DNA of 64,000 nt from UBA4416 sp044238845 (GCA_044238845.1 JBIICN010000002.1:111137-175136); one strand, 5' to 3'. Shown: positions 52,112 through 61,676, counted from the first letter of the stretch. Numbers and translations are program-made. The notes: generated by a model from the letters alone, not told the origin.

Positions 52112-54055
52112 TTACAAGCCTTTAAATTTGTTGTAATTTACGGTATCCCCATTTTCTAAATATTTTTTAGACAAAAACTGTGCTAGATTTTTATTTGGGT
52201 TTAAAAGATAAGCTTCTTCATATTTATTTAGGGCTTTTTTCATGTCTTTCTTCATTAAGTAGCAATTCGCTTCTTGTGCAGTTAACTCATAATTGTTTTG
52301 AATTTTAGAGCGAGCTTTTTTGATAATATCTAAACACGCGTCATATTTTTTAATATCAAAAAACATGGTCATAGCAGCAATGTAGGCGCTGTATTGCATT
52401 GGATTAATTTCAAATGATTTTTCATAACACCATTTTGCTTTTGCAATTTGACTTTCTTGTTTGTAACAATTTCCTAAATTTTCATAGGCTTGTGAGTATA
52501 TTGGTTTGTGCCTAATAGCTAAAGTAAATAATTTTTTTGCTCTAGTAAAGTCTTTTAAATATGAGTAGTAAACTACACCAGCATTATTATATGCTGAAAA
52601 AAAACTGGAATCACTCGTAACAGCCTGACTATAGTGTTTAATGCACTTTTGAATTAATATTTGTGGCTGATATTTTGGCTTGTTTGAGGATCGAAGCATT
52701 TCAAAGTATTCGTTTGCAATTAAACTATTTGCTTTAGCTGAATTTGTTAAATAAGGAATATCGTTTTCAAATAAAGTGATTTTATCATACCATTTTGAAT
52801 TTCTATTGATGGTGTAAATCATAGCAATGAAGATTAGGCCAGTTAAATAAATTAATGGTTTAGAAAAAAATAAAGATATTTTATCAATTTTAAAATCTTT
52901 AAAAAGAGGGCTTAACGAAACGCTTATTAAAATGCAAAAGGCTATGGAAGGAATAAACATAAGTCGTTCACCTAATATTCCTGCCACTGGTGTTAGAATG
53001 TTTAAGAACGGAAACATTAAAAGTCCTAGAAGTAAAAATGAAAACAAAAAATTATTATTTTTCGTTTTCCAATAGTATATAATGGAAGTTAAAATAAAAA
53101 TGATTGATACAATAAAGTAGCCATTTATTGTGCTAGAAAAATCAAACATATTTGAACCATAATAGTACCTTAATGGGTAAGGAAAGAATAACATTTGTAT
53201 ATAAAATCCAAAAGTTTTTATACCAATGAATATTTTGTCTAAAAACGAAAAATTTTCAGTAAATAATGGGTTTTCAAATCGGTAAAAAACCCTTTTAAGT
53301 TCTTCTTCTGGCATTGAATTCATAAAGAGTTGAAATAAATGATAAAGAATGATTAAGCCAAGTGATATTAAGATGGTTTTTTTTAATTGTGGTTTTCTGT
53401 AAAACAAAAACATGAGAGGAATAGCAGTCATTAATAGTACGGCAGAAAGTTTCGAGAAAAAAGCTAAAAACAAAAACAATATTATAACAGCGGCATCTTT
53501 AATAGAAGGTTTTAAAAGAAATGAAAAGGAGTACGTTAAAGCTATTAACGAAAACATTGTGGCCAATAATTCATCTCTACACTTTAAACTATCAACAACT
53601 TCCGTATGTATAGGATGTATTAAAAATAATAAAGATGAAATAAATGCAAGTAATAATTGTTCTTTTTGATGTTCGAATAAGATTAGTAATACATTAAATA
53701 AAAGGCAAATCACAATAAAAAACAGTATTATGTTTATGAGATGACTTACAAACGGATTTTGCCCAAAAATAGAGTATTCAATAGCAAAGGTTGTTGTAAC
53801 AACAGGTCTGTAATCAAACGACGCTTCAGAATCGTGAGCATATCTACTTAACCATATTTTCGGAATGCTTTTGATGCCATCCTTCATTAAATTATTATTT
53901 GGAGTAAATGGTTGCCCTTTAACAGGAATGTTAGTAACTGTTATATAGTCGTCATCTAATGCATATTTATTTTTAAGTGAATTACCATAAAATAAAAAAG
54001 TGAGCACTAAAAAAAGCGTGTAAATTAATTTATATTTTAACCATTTTTCTTTCAT
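52112..54055 (-). CDS. Multi-span membrane protein with C-terminal TPRs (TMTC-like)
   Basis: 647 residues. About ten membrane spans (1-425) begin with the KYALDDDYITVTN loop, whose acidic residues match the catalytic loop of GT-C mannosyltransferase-like TMTC proteins. A soluble part (about 440-647) holds TPR units (YNNAGVVYYSYLKDFTRAKK, AYENLGNCYKQESQIAKAKW). Such proteins occur in many Bacteroidota; transfer of a sugar to secreted proteins is a reasonable guess but not shown. It lies between the two small secreted-protein genes. Confidence 0.82.
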   Translation of the reverse strand: MKEKWLKYKLIYTLFLVLTFLFYGNSLKNKYALDDDYITVTNIPVKGQPFTPNNNLMKDGIKSIPKIWLSRYAHDSEASFDYRPVVTTTFAIEYSIFGQNPFVSHLINIILFFIVICLLFNVLLILFEHQKEQLLLAFISSLLFLIHPIHTEVVDSLKCRDELLATMFSLIALTYSFSFLLKPSIKDAAVIILFLFLAFFSKLSAVLLMTAIPLMFLFYRKPQLKKTILISLGLIILYHLFQLFMNSMPEEELKRVFYRFENPLFTENFSFLDKIFIGIKTFGFYIQMLFFPYPLRYYYGSNMFDFSSTINGYFIVSIIFILTSIIYYWKTKNNNFLFSFLLLGLLMFPFLNILTPVAGILGERLMFIPSIAFCILISVSLSPLFKDFKIDKISLFFSKPLIYLTGLIFIAMIYTINRNSKWYDKITLFENDIPYLTNSAKANSLIANEYFEMLRSSNKPKYQPQILIQKCIKHYSQAVTSDSSFFSAYNNAGVVYYSYLKDFTRAKKLFTLAIRHKPIYSQAYENLGNCYKQESQIAKAKWCYEKSFEINPMQYSAYIAAMTMFFDIKKYDACLDIIKKARSKIQNNYELTAQEANCYLMKKDMKKALNKYEEAYLLNPNKNLAQFLSKKYLENGDTVNYNKFKGL

Positions 54056-54087
54056 TTTTTATTATTTAATTGTAGGTGAAATTAGGC

Positions 54088-54115
54088 AAAAAAAAAGCGC
54101 TAAAAAGCGCTTTTT
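54088..54115 (-). terminator. Terminator after the small secreted protein at 54135
   Basis: AAAAGCGC-TAAAAA-GCGCTTTT with A- and T-runs, 20 bases past the stop of the 54135-54524 gene and upstream of the TPR protein gene. Confidence 0.8.
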
Positions 54116-54134
54116 AATAAATTTTTAGGGGAAA

Positions 54135-54524
54135 TTATTTTCTCTCTAATCTTGCCCATTCGGCAGGAGTTTTTTTCTCTCCTTTTGCTACAATATAAGA
54201 GATTCCTAGTTTTTGGGCCCATCCAATATAGTAAATAGCCTCCTTAGGACTTTTCATTTTAAAATTAATAGAGTAAGCCCCTTTTTCATCTTTACCAAGG
54301 TTTTCACAAGATTCAACTTCTTGATTTGTTCTAATTTTATTACAAAGCATAATAGCCTCATTTTGGTTTGCTAATCCTTCAACTAAGATGTGAAATTCTA
54401 ATTGTGAATTAAAGGTTTTGTCTTCTATTTTATCTTTAACAATCCAAGTTAAGTTACTTTGAGCATTAACTTTTACTGAAAGTACTAGTAATAATAAACA
54501 AGCAATAGAAAGAATTTTTTTCAT
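54135..54524 (-). CDS. Small secreted protein, possible paralogue of the 51496 gene
   Basis: 129 residues. Signal peptide to about 21 (ending VNAQ). The mature part has two Cys (61 region and 74 region) and the segment YSINFKMKSPKEAIYYIGWA, which lines up with FFFNFSVKEPKSVEWYLQLF of the other small protein. Function unknown. It has its own terminator and is divergent from the KAS III gene. Overall identity is low, so paralogy is tentative. Confidence 0.65.
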   Translation of the reverse strand: MKKILSIACLLLLVLSVKVNAQSNLTWIVKDKIEDKTFNSQLEFHILVEGLANQNEAIMLCNKIRTNQEVESCENLGKDEKGAYSINFKMKSPKEAIYYIGWAQKLGISYIVAKGEKKTPAEWARLERK

Positions 54525-54704
54525 AATATAAGTTTTAAAATTTATGCTAATATATAATAGATTATTTTATTTTCAAAACAAAACAATTAATAATTATTAA
54601 ATCGGCTGTTTTATTGAGTAAATAGGAAATTATTTAGTAGCTATAAAAAATCTGAAATTTGATAAGTAAATATGATATCCATTGTTTAAATTTACAAAAC
54701 TTGT

Positions 54705-55691
54705 ATGTCAGTTTCTATAAACCATATTTCTATCTATTTGCCAGAAAATACATTGACTAATGCTGATTTATCATTACAATTAGGGGTAACAGAAGAGAAA
54801 ATTTATAGTAGCACTAAAATAAATAGACGTTACATATCTGGCGAATTTGAATTATCATCTGATATGGCTATAAAAGCTAGTGAGATTTTATTTAGAGAAG
54901 CCAATATTGATAAAGCCGAAATAGATTTTTTGATTTTTTGTAGCGAAGGTTTTGATTATATTGCGCCAGCTAGTTCTTGTATCATTCAGCATAAATTAGT
55001 ATTGTCAACCAACATTGGCTGTTTTGATTTACCATATGGTTGTTCGGGATATGTTTATGGTTTAGGTATTGCTTATGGTTTGTTAAGGGCAGGAATAGCA
55101 AAAAAAATTTTATTCTTAACGGCAGATATTCCAACAAAAGTTATTGCACAAAATGATTTAGAGTTAAGATCTATTTTTAGTGATGTTGCTACGGCGTCTA
55201 TTATTACTTTAGATAATTCTAAAGGTGATACACAATTTATTTACGGCACGGATGGTAAAGGCGCATTAGATTTATATGTTGAAAAAAGTGCTTTTCGTGC
55301 ACCTGTAAATCCAGAGTATATTCTTCCCAAAGAATTAGTTTGCGGGCAAATGTTAATGAATGGAACTAATATTTTTTTATTTGCTGTTAAAAAAGTGCCT
55401 GTTTTGATTAATGATATTTTAGAAAAAAATAAATTATCAAAAGATGATATTGATTTATATATTTTTCACCAAGCAAGTTTTTTTATTTTAGATGTTATTA
55501 GAAAAAAAATGAAATTGCCAACGGATAAAGTATTTGTAAATGTTCAAGATTATGGTAATTCGGTGTCTTCATCTATTCCATTAGCAATGTATGATGCCGA
55601 AAAAAAAGGAATATTGAAAAAAGGGATGAAAGTAGTATTGGCAGGTTTTGGTATAGGAAATAGTTGGGGCGCAACTATTATTGAATATTAA
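54705..55691 (+). CDS. 3-oxoacyl-ACP synthase III-like enzyme 1
   Basis: 328 residues. Thiolase-fold condensing enzyme with the KAS III catalytic triad C113 (YGCSGYVYG), H255 (IFHQAS) and N285 (YGNSVSSSIP). It would transfer an acyl group to Cys and condense it with an ACP-bound extender or another nucleophile. It is one of two such genes around an ACP, unlike the single housekeeping fabH, so a specialised pathway is likely. It is the first gene of a plus-strand run continuing to 59314. Confidence 0.9.
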   Translation: MSVSINHISIYLPENTLTNADLSLQLGVTEEKIYSSTKINRRYISGEFELSSDMAIKASEILFREANIDKAEIDFLIFCSEGFDYIAPASSCIIQHKLVLSTNIGCFDLPYGCSGYVYGLGIAYGLLRAGIAKKILFLTADIPTKVIAQNDLELRSIFSDVATASIITLDNSKGDTQFIYGTDGKGALDLYVEKSAFRAPVNPEYILPKELVCGQMLMNGTNIFLFAVKKVPVLINDILEKNKLSKDDIDLYIFHQASFFILDVIRKKMKLPTDKVFVNVQDYGNSVSSSIPLAMYDAEKKGILKKGMKVVLAGFGIGNSWGATIIEY

Positions 55692-55718
55692 AAATATTGT
55701 ATATTTAAAAAAAAGTTT

Positions 55719-55958
55719 ATGATTTCAGCAGAAGAATTTACACAACAATTGGCCGCAGAGTTTGAAGATGTTGATCCAAATACTATCTCACCAGAAACAA
55801 ATTATAGAGATATAAAAAATTGGAGCTCGATGTATGCTTTAATTATTATTGCATTTGTGGATGCTAATTTTGACGTGCAATTAAATGCCGATAATTTAAA
55901 ACATACTCAAACCGTTAAAGATTTGTACGATATTGTTTGTGAAAAACTACAAAAATGA
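55719..55958 (+). CDS. Acyl carrier protein
   Basis: 79 residues, four-helix ACP pattern. The phosphopantetheine Ser is in NWSSMYAL (S37 of W35-S36-S37-M38), where the usual Asp before the Ser is replaced by Ser. It is more divergent than the housekeeping AcpP (DSLD...), consistent with a dedicated carrier for the flanking KAS III enzymes. It overlaps the next gene by four bases. Confidence 0.85.
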   Translation: MISAEEFTQQLAAEFEDVDPNTISPETNYRDIKNWSSMYALIIIAFVDANFDVQLNADNLKHTQTVKDLYDIVCEKLQK

Positions 55959-57013
55959 GTTTTGTTAGCGTAAATAATATTTCATTAAAAGGTATAGCAG
56001 CGTGTGTTCCTTTGCAAAGATATGCTAATTTAACTTACGATCATATTTCATTAGATGAACGAGAATTGTTTATCAAAACAACTGGTATTAAAGAAAGACG
56101 AGTAGCAGAAGAGGGAATGTCTACTTCTGATATGTGTTACGAACCAGCAAAACAATTAATCGAAAAATTGCAATGGAATAAAGAAGATATTGATATTATA
56201 ATTATGGTTACTCAATCACCTGATTATTTTATACCAGGTTCCGCTATTATTTTGCAAGATAAATTAGGGTTAAAAAAATCATGTTTAGCGTTTGATATAA
56301 ATTTAGGATGTTCAGGTTACGTTTACGGACTTTATGTTTTAGGTAATTTAATGAGCTCTGGTCAATTAAAAAAGGGATTATTATTAGCAGGCGATAAATC
56401 TACTGTTTCAACGTCTTTTAAAGATAAGAGTTCTTACCCTTTATTTGGAGATGCAGGCACTGCAACGGCATTAGAGTTTGATGAAAATGCGACAGCTATG
56501 TATTTTAATTTAGCGTCGGATGGATCTGGGAAGTACGCTATTAATATTGAGCATGGTGGATCGAGGTATGGTATCAAAAAAGACACCTTTGAGATGATTG
56601 ATATAGAACCAGGAATAGCTAGAGAAAAAAGACATTTGAAGTTAGATGGCATTGAAATTTTTAATTTTGCATTAAGAGAAGTTGCAGCCAATGTTAACGA
56701 ATTATATAGCAAAGCCAATCAAACCATGAACAATACTGATTGGTTTGTTTTTCATCAAGCAAATAAACTTATTAATGAATCTGTTCGAAAAAAATTAAAA
56801 ATTACGGATACTTCTAAAGTATTATATTCTTTAGAAAAATACGGTAATACAAGTTCAGCATCCATACCATTAACAATGGTAACAGAAGCTGCAGAGGCTT
56901 TAACCACAAAAGATAATAATTTGTGTTTAAGTGGGTTTGGAGTTGGTTTTTCGTGGGGTAGTGCTTTAATAAAAACACAACCACTTGTTTGTTTACCTTT
57001 AATTGAAATATAA
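55955..57013 (+). CDS. 3-oxoacyl-ACP synthase III-like enzyme 2
   Basis: 352 residues. The triad is C119 (NLGCSGYVYG), H267 (FVFHQAN) and N298 (YGNTSSASIP). It is clearly related to enzyme 1, but more typical of FabH. It overlaps the ACP gene by 4 bases (ATGA) and abuts the SDR gene, so translation is coupled along the operon. Confidence 0.9.
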   Translation: MSFVSVNNISLKGIAACVPLQRYANLTYDHISLDERELFIKTTGIKERRVAEEGMSTSDMCYEPAKQLIEKLQWNKEDIDIIIMVTQSPDYFIPGSAIILQDKLGLKKSCLAFDINLGCSGYVYGLYVLGNLMSSGQLKKGLLLAGDKSTVSTSFKDKSSYPLFGDAGTATALEFDENATAMYFNLASDGSGKYAINIEHGGSRYGIKKDTFEMIDIEPGIAREKRHLKLDGIEIFNFALREVAANVNELYSKANQTMNNTDWFVFHQANKLINESVRKKLKITDTSKVLYSLEKYGNTSSASIPLTMVTEAAEALTTKDNNLCLSGFGVGFSWGSALIKTQPLVCLPLIEI

Positions 57014-57763
57014 GTGATTACATTATTAAATAAAAAAATTTTAATTACAGGCGCATCGTCTGGTATTGGAAGGGCAACAGCTATATTATTTAGTAATTTA
57101 GGTGCTGAGCTTATCATTACTGGAAGAAATCAAGAAAAATTACAAGATACATTTAACAAATTGAATACCTCATCAAATCATCAAATGATTTGCGCAGATT
57201 TAGGATTGATAAGCGATGTTAAAAAAATAGTAACCGAAATGCCCTCAATAGATGGCTTTGTTCACTGTTGCGGTAAAGTGTTGCCTATCCCAGTTAAATT
57301 TATTAAAGAAGAACAATTACATGATGTTATGAATGTAAATTATTTTTCGGCAGTAAATATTGTTTCAGAATTATTAAAACAAAAAAAAATAAATAATAGT
57401 GGCTCAATTGCTTTTATATCTTCAGTTTCTACATTACATGCCTATTTTGGGGGCGCTCCATACATCAGTTCTAAAGCAGCTTTAGAAGGTTATTCAAAAA
57501 CTTTGGCCTTGGAATTAATTCCTAAAAAAATCAGAGTTAATGTTTTGCAGCCTGCTTTAGTGCGAACTGCAATATTTGACAGTACAATTGATGCAGCAGT
57601 TGATAATGATGAGATGAAAAAATTAATTTCAAAGTATCCATTAGGAATTGGAGAGCCAGATGACATAGCAAATGCTTTAGCTTATTTTATTTCGGATGCG
57701 AGTAAATGGGTAACAGGTACTTGTTTAAAAATGGATGGTGGATTAACTTTAGGTTTTAATTAA
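57014..57763 (+). CDS. SDR-family oxidoreductase (3-oxoacyl-ACP reductase-like)
   Basis: 249 residues from a GTG at 57014 directly after the previous stop. The cofactor motif TGASSGIG (12-19), S137 and Y150-x-x-x-K154 (YISSK) give the catalytic set. G-R at 37-38 in ITGRN suggests NADPH. In this position it probably reduces the 3-keto group made by the condensing enzymes. WVTGTCLKMDGG at the end is the family's usual C-terminus. Confidence 0.9.
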   Translation: MITLLNKKILITGASSGIGRATAILFSNLGAELIITGRNQEKLQDTFNKLNTSSNHQMICADLGLISDVKKIVTEMPSIDGFVHCCGKVLPIPVKFIKEEQLHDVMNVNYFSAVNIVSELLKQKKINNSGSIAFISSVSTLHAYFGGAPYISSKAALEGYSKTLALELIPKKIRVNVLQPALVRTAIFDSTIDAAVDNDEMKKLISKYPLGIGEPDDIANALAYFISDASKWVTGTCLKMDGGLTLGFN

Positions 57764-57764
57764 G

Positions 57765-58685
57765 ATGATACAAGAAAATGAAATATCAGTTATAATTCCT
57801 GTTTTTAATGCCGAAGCGTGTTTAAAGTTAACTATTGAAAAAGTATGTTCTACTCTAATATCTATGAATACTTCTTTTGAAATTGTATTGATTGATGATG
57901 CAAGTAGTGATAATAGTTGGAAGGTAATTAAAGAAATAAAATCTACAAATAAATATATTAAAGCTATTAGATTTAATAAAAATTACGGACAACATAATGC
58001 TTTGCTGTGTGGTTTAAATTTTGTTTCTGGTAACTATATTATTACAATAGATGATGATTTGGAGCAAAAACCTGAAGATATAGAAGTTTTGTATAATCAA
58101 ATTAAATCTCAAAAATTGGATTTATTATATGGAATGCCTAGCAATATAAAAAAAAACATTTTCAGAAAAATAATTACCAAAGTATATAAAAAAATATCTC
58201 AAATAGAAAACAAAAAAGCAGGCGAAGGCAGTTCGTTTAGAATATTTACCAAAGAGTTGAAAGAAAATTTATTGAATCACGAAGGTTCATTGTTTTTTTT
58301 AGATGAAATAGCATTATGGTATACTGATAAAATAGGTTATGAAAAAGTCACTTTTCAAAAATCAATAAAATCGAGCTCTAGCTATAGTTTAAGTTCTTTG
58401 TTCACGCTTTCCCTTCGTGTACTATCATTAAGCTCTACAATGCCTTTAAAATTAGTTAGAGTATTAGGATTGTATATGTCGGCATTAAGTATTTTGCTTG
58501 GCACTTATTTTTTCATGAGAAAATTTACTCAAAATGTACCAATGGGATATACATCTATGATGGTTGTTATATTGTTTAGTACAGGCATTATTACTTTTAG
58601 TTTAGGAATTATTGGAGAGTATTTAGGAAATTTAATTTCTCTTTCGAATAAAAAACCTTCATATAGTATTAAGGATCAATTATGA
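57765..58685 (+). CDS. GT2 glycosyltransferase with C-terminal membrane spans
   Basis: 306 residues. A GT-A fold with VIIPVFNAE at the start, LIDDASSDNSW and the metal-binding TIDDDLEQKPED; two hydrophobic spans follow at about 230-290. This is the layout of polyprenyl-phosphate sugar transferases (DPM1/ArnC/GtrB type). It suggests that a sugar is loaded onto a lipid carrier. It overlaps the next gene by 4 bases. Confidence 0.88.
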   Translation: MIQENEISVIIPVFNAEACLKLTIEKVCSTLISMNTSFEIVLIDDASSDNSWKVIKEIKSTNKYIKAIRFNKNYGQHNALLCGLNFVSGNYIITIDDDLEQKPEDIEVLYNQIKSQKLDLLYGMPSNIKKNIFRKIITKVYKKISQIENKKAGEGSSFRIFTKELKENLLNHEGSLFFLDEIALWYTDKIGYEKVTFQKSIKSSSSYSLSSLFTLSLRVLSLSSTMPLKLVRVLGLYMSALSILLGTYFFMRKFTQNVPMGYTSMMVVILFSTGIITFSLGIIGEYLGNLISLSNKKPSYSIKDQL

Positions 58686-59314
58686 TTGTTGAGCAGTATG
58701 GTTTAAGATATAAACGTGTTTCGGAAGAAGATTTAGAAGTTCTTAGATATTGGCGTAATCAAGAGTTTATACGAAATACTATGCAGTATAAAGAGTATAT
58801 CACTCCGCAGATGCAAAAAGCATGGTTTCAAAAAATCAATAATAAGTATAATTATTATTTTATTATTGAGCATCATAACAAAAAAATTGGACTAATTAAT
58901 TGTAAAGATACTATACCAAATACTAAGATTGCAGAAGGTGGAATTTTTATTTGGGATAAATCTTATTGGGGAACTATGATTCCTGCTTTTGCATCCTTAA
59001 CCATGCTGCAGGCTGTTTTCGAATATTTTAAATCAGGAGAAGAATCTATTGTTACAGTTGCTCGCAATAACAAAGTAGCTCTTGATTTTAATGCCATGTT
59101 AGGATACGAAATAAATCAAGCTGCAAGCGATAGTGAATATTTTAAATTGTATTTGTCAAAAGAAAAATACTTTACACACTGTAAAAAATTAATAAAAGCA
59201 GCAGCTATTTATAATATAGGAAATTCAGAATTCATATTAAAAGCTAAGGTTAGCGATTTGTTAATTGATGAAATAAACAATTATATCAAAAATATACCTA
59301 AGATAACCTCTTAG
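58682..59314 (+). CDS. GNAT-family acyltransferase
   Basis: 210 residues. The first ~165 match the RimJ/PseH type of GNAT (LEVLRYWRNQEFIRNTMQYK, WFQKI, IIEHHNKKIGLINCKD, IVTVARNNKVALDFNAMLGY). It transfers an acyl group from CoA, or perhaps from the local ACP, to an amine. Context suggests an amino-sugar. Its stop interlocks with the stop of the convergent hydroxylase gene (59311-59314). Confidence 0.8.
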   Translation: MIVEQYGLRYKRVSEEDLEVLRYWRNQEFIRNTMQYKEYITPQMQKAWFQKINNKYNYYFIIEHHNKKIGLINCKDTIPNTKIAEGGIFIWDKSYWGTMIPAFASLTMLQAVFEYFKSGEESIVTVARNNKVALDFNAMLGYEINQAASDSEYFKLYLSKEKYFTHCKKLIKAAAIYNIGNSEFILKAKVSDLLIDEINNYIKNIPKITS

Positions 59315-59988
59315 TTTTTTGTTGGAAAAACATCAAACTCTCCTTTTTCTAAAAATTTACTCCATTGTTCTTTTGAAAACATCTTCAGCATAAAATCATC
59401 TCTAAGCGTTTCAATTTTATACTTACAAATATCTTTTGCTTTATATTCCCATTTAGGATTAGCAATATCTAGCATTAATACAAATCTATCTTTATCGCTT
59501 TTATTCCATGCTTCATGTTCAAACGAATCATCAAATACAAGCATTTTTCCATTTTCCCAGTCTCTAATTTCCTCTCCAACTCTTAATTTACAATTGTCGG
59601 GAATAATTAATCCTAAGTGCGCCCTTAAAACCATTTTTGTAAATCCTTTGTGAGGCAATATATGAGTATTAGCAGGTAAAAACGAAAAATCGGCAGATAC
59701 AAGAGAGGGTATTTGTTTTAGGATTTCATATGTTTTAGGACATACACTGCAGTTTAACGGATGCTTTATTCCAAAAAATTGAAAAGTAAATACTTTCCAT
59801 TTTTTTTTGCTATCAGGGTGAAGGTATTCAGGGAATGTGTCTAACCAATATCCGTTTTCAGAATTTTGGCGCAATTGCTGTAATTCTTCTAAGATGGTAT
59901 GATAGTTTTCTTCTAAAATTTTTAATTCAGGGGTTTCATTTATATCATAAAACCATTTCGGATTTTTTTCGGTAAAGCCTTCTTCCAT
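59311..59988 (-). CDS. Aspartyl/asparaginyl beta-hydroxylase-like protein 1
   Basis: 225 residues. Fe(II)/2-oxoglutarate oxygenase fold: PHKG (H113), RAHLGLIIP (R122, H124), FDDSFEHEAWN (H158) and R168. H124 and H158 are the iron ligands of AspH-type enzymes, and R168 the 2-oxoglutarate-binding residue. It lacks a membrane segment. The only one of the three hydroxylases on the minus strand; it is divergent from the other two. Confidence 0.9.
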   Translation of the reverse strand: MEEGFTEKNPKWFYDINETPELKILEENYHTILEELQQLRQNSENGYWLDTFPEYLHPDSKKKWKVFTFQFFGIKHPLNCSVCPKTYEILKQIPSLVSADFSFLPANTHILPHKGFTKMVLRAHLGLIIPDNCKLRVGEEIRDWENGKMLVFDDSFEHEAWNKSDKDRFVLMLDIANPKWEYKAKDICKYKIETLRDDFMLKMFSKEQWSKFLEKGEFDVFPTKN

Positions 59989-60014
59989 TAATTAATTTTT
60001 ATATAAGTAAGATG

Positions 60015-60037
60015 TGAGAAGTATATAAAACTTCTCA
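60015..60037. promoter_or_regulatory. Dyad between divergent hydroxylase genes
   Basis: TGAGAAGT and ACTTCTCA are perfect 8-bp inverted arms around 7 bases. An 11-base direct repeat AAATAAAGTTA follows at 60037-60047 and 60061-60071. The site lies in the shared 173-base upstream region of hydroxylases 1 and 2; it may be an operator. No regulator gene is nearby. Confidence 0.4.
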
Positions 60038-60161
60038 AATAAAGTTATAATTTTATTTTAAAATAAAGTTACTGATTAAAATCATTTTTTTATTTCTTAA
60101 AATCAATTAATTAATATTTAATTTGCTAATTTCACTCATAGAAACATAGTAGTTTTTTGTA

Positions 60162-60902
60162 ATGGCGAAATTATGGTATAGTTTATTTGATGAAGATGAT
60201 TATAAAGGAAGTGAACCTTCTTTTTTTGAACCTGATAATTACTTTTTTAGTGAGATTATAAAATCTAATTTTTCGGTAATTGAAAAAGAACTTGTTGAAT
60301 ACTTGAAATCTCATCAATTACAAAGTTATTTTAATGAAACAATGGTTTCTAAAAAAAATAGTTGGAAAACGATTGCGTTAAAAGCATGGAATGTGGAATT
60401 GTATGAAAACCATCATTTTTTTCCAAAAACATTACAAATTATTAATTCAATTCCCAGCTTAGTCTCAGCATCGTTTAATTTATTGGAACCAAAAGGACAC
60501 ATTGTTCCACATTGTGGAGATACGAATGGCATTTTTAGATGTCATTTAGGTTTAAGTATTCCTGCCGAAATACCCACCTGTGGCTTTAGAGTTAAAGATG
60601 AATGGCGAAGTTGGAAAAATGGAGAATTGCTTGTTTTTGTAGATGCTAATAACCATGAGGCTATTAACCTATCAGACAATAATCGATTTATTTTTTTATT
60701 TGATATTGTAAGAGAAGAATACATAGAAAAGAAACATATAATTTGTGCAACCGTTCTTACTGCTTTGTTTATGCAGAAAATTGCTCAGAAATTGAATGTA
60801 GTGCATAAACCTCCATTTTTTATTCAAAATATTATTGCTAAATTTTTCATACCTCTTGCATATATAGCGATTCCTATAAGAAATTTTTTATACAAAAAAT
60901 AG
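60162..60902 (+). CDS. Aspartyl/asparaginyl beta-hydroxylase-like protein 2
   Basis: 246 residues. PHCGDTN, RCHLGLSIP and NNHEAIN followed by R in NNRFIFLFD supply the iron and 2-oxoglutarate residues. The DDSFEHE motif of canonical members is altered to VDANNHE. A hydrophobic C-terminal segment (about 220-242) may tie it to the membrane. It ends 1 base before hydroxylase 3, and the two are a tandem pair. Confidence 0.88.
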   Translation: MAKLWYSLFDEDDYKGSEPSFFEPDNYFFSEIIKSNFSVIEKELVEYLKSHQLQSYFNETMVSKKNSWKTIALKAWNVELYENHHFFPKTLQIINSIPSLVSASFNLLEPKGHIVPHCGDTNGIFRCHLGLSIPAEIPTCGFRVKDEWRSWKNGELLVFVDANNHEAINLSDNNRFIFLFDIVREEYIEKKHIICATVLTALFMQKIAQKLNVVHKPPFFIQNIIAKFFIPLAYIAIPIRNFLYKK

Positions 60903-60903
60903 T

Positions 60904-61653
60904 ATGAATTTTATTCAACCTAAACTTTGGTTTAGTCTCTTACATAAAAGACCTTATATGGGAACCGAACAATCTTTTCCTGATGTTTCGGACTTAAAAG
61001 GAATAAAACAATTGGAAAGGTGTTCCAATGTTGTTTTTAGTGAACTTAATAATTATCTACATAAACATACTTTAGAGAGTCAGTTTAACACCACAATGGT
61101 CGAACGTCCTAAAACATGGAAGGTTCGATCGTTAAGGGTATGGGGTGTGGAAATGTATGATATTCAAAAGTATTTTCCTGAATCGATGAAATTAATCGAT
61201 GAAATTGATGATGTTATTGGTATTAGTTTTAATATATTAGAACCAGATGCTGTTATTAAGCCGCATTGTGGTGACACTAACGCTGTCATTAGGTGTCATT
61301 TGGGATTATTTATTCCATATGAAAACAATAGTTGCGCAATTAAAGTTAATAATGAGGTAAAACATTGGCAGCAAGGAAAAATTTTGGGGTTTACAGACGC
61401 CTATGATCACGAAGCTTGGAATAAAACTGATAAAAAACGCATTATATTATTATTTGATATTTTAAAACCTGAATATCTTTCTAAAAAAAATAAAATCTGT
61501 GGAGTTGTTATTTCAAGTTTATATATACAGCAGATTGCTAATTTAATTCCGAAATTATATATTGTAAATCCTATACTTTTATACCCTGTAACATATCCAT
61601 TATCTTTAATAATGAGAATAATGATTCCTATTCGTAATAGAATAAAAAGGTAA
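60904..61653 (+). CDS. Aspartyl/asparaginyl beta-hydroxylase-like protein 3
   Basis: 249 residues. Closely resembles protein 2 (PHCGDTN, RCHLGLFIP, AYDHEAWN, KKRIILLFD) with a similar hydrophobic C-terminus (about 220-245, ending in Arg/Lys). Substrate unknown. Being the second of two tandem copies on the same transcript, it probably acts on a related or successive site. Confidence 0.88.
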   Translation: MNFIQPKLWFSLLHKRPYMGTEQSFPDVSDLKGIKQLERCSNVVFSELNNYLHKHTLESQFNTTMVERPKTWKVRSLRVWGVEMYDIQKYFPESMKLIDEIDDVIGISFNILEPDAVIKPHCGDTNAVIRCHLGLFIPYENNSCAIKVNNEVKHWQQGKILGFTDAYDHEAWNKTDKKRIILLFDILKPEYLSKKNKICGVVISSLYIQQIANLIPKLYIVNPILLYPVTYPLSLIMRIMIPIRNRIKR

Positions 61654-61676
61654 ATTTTAATGATAAGAATAATAAT

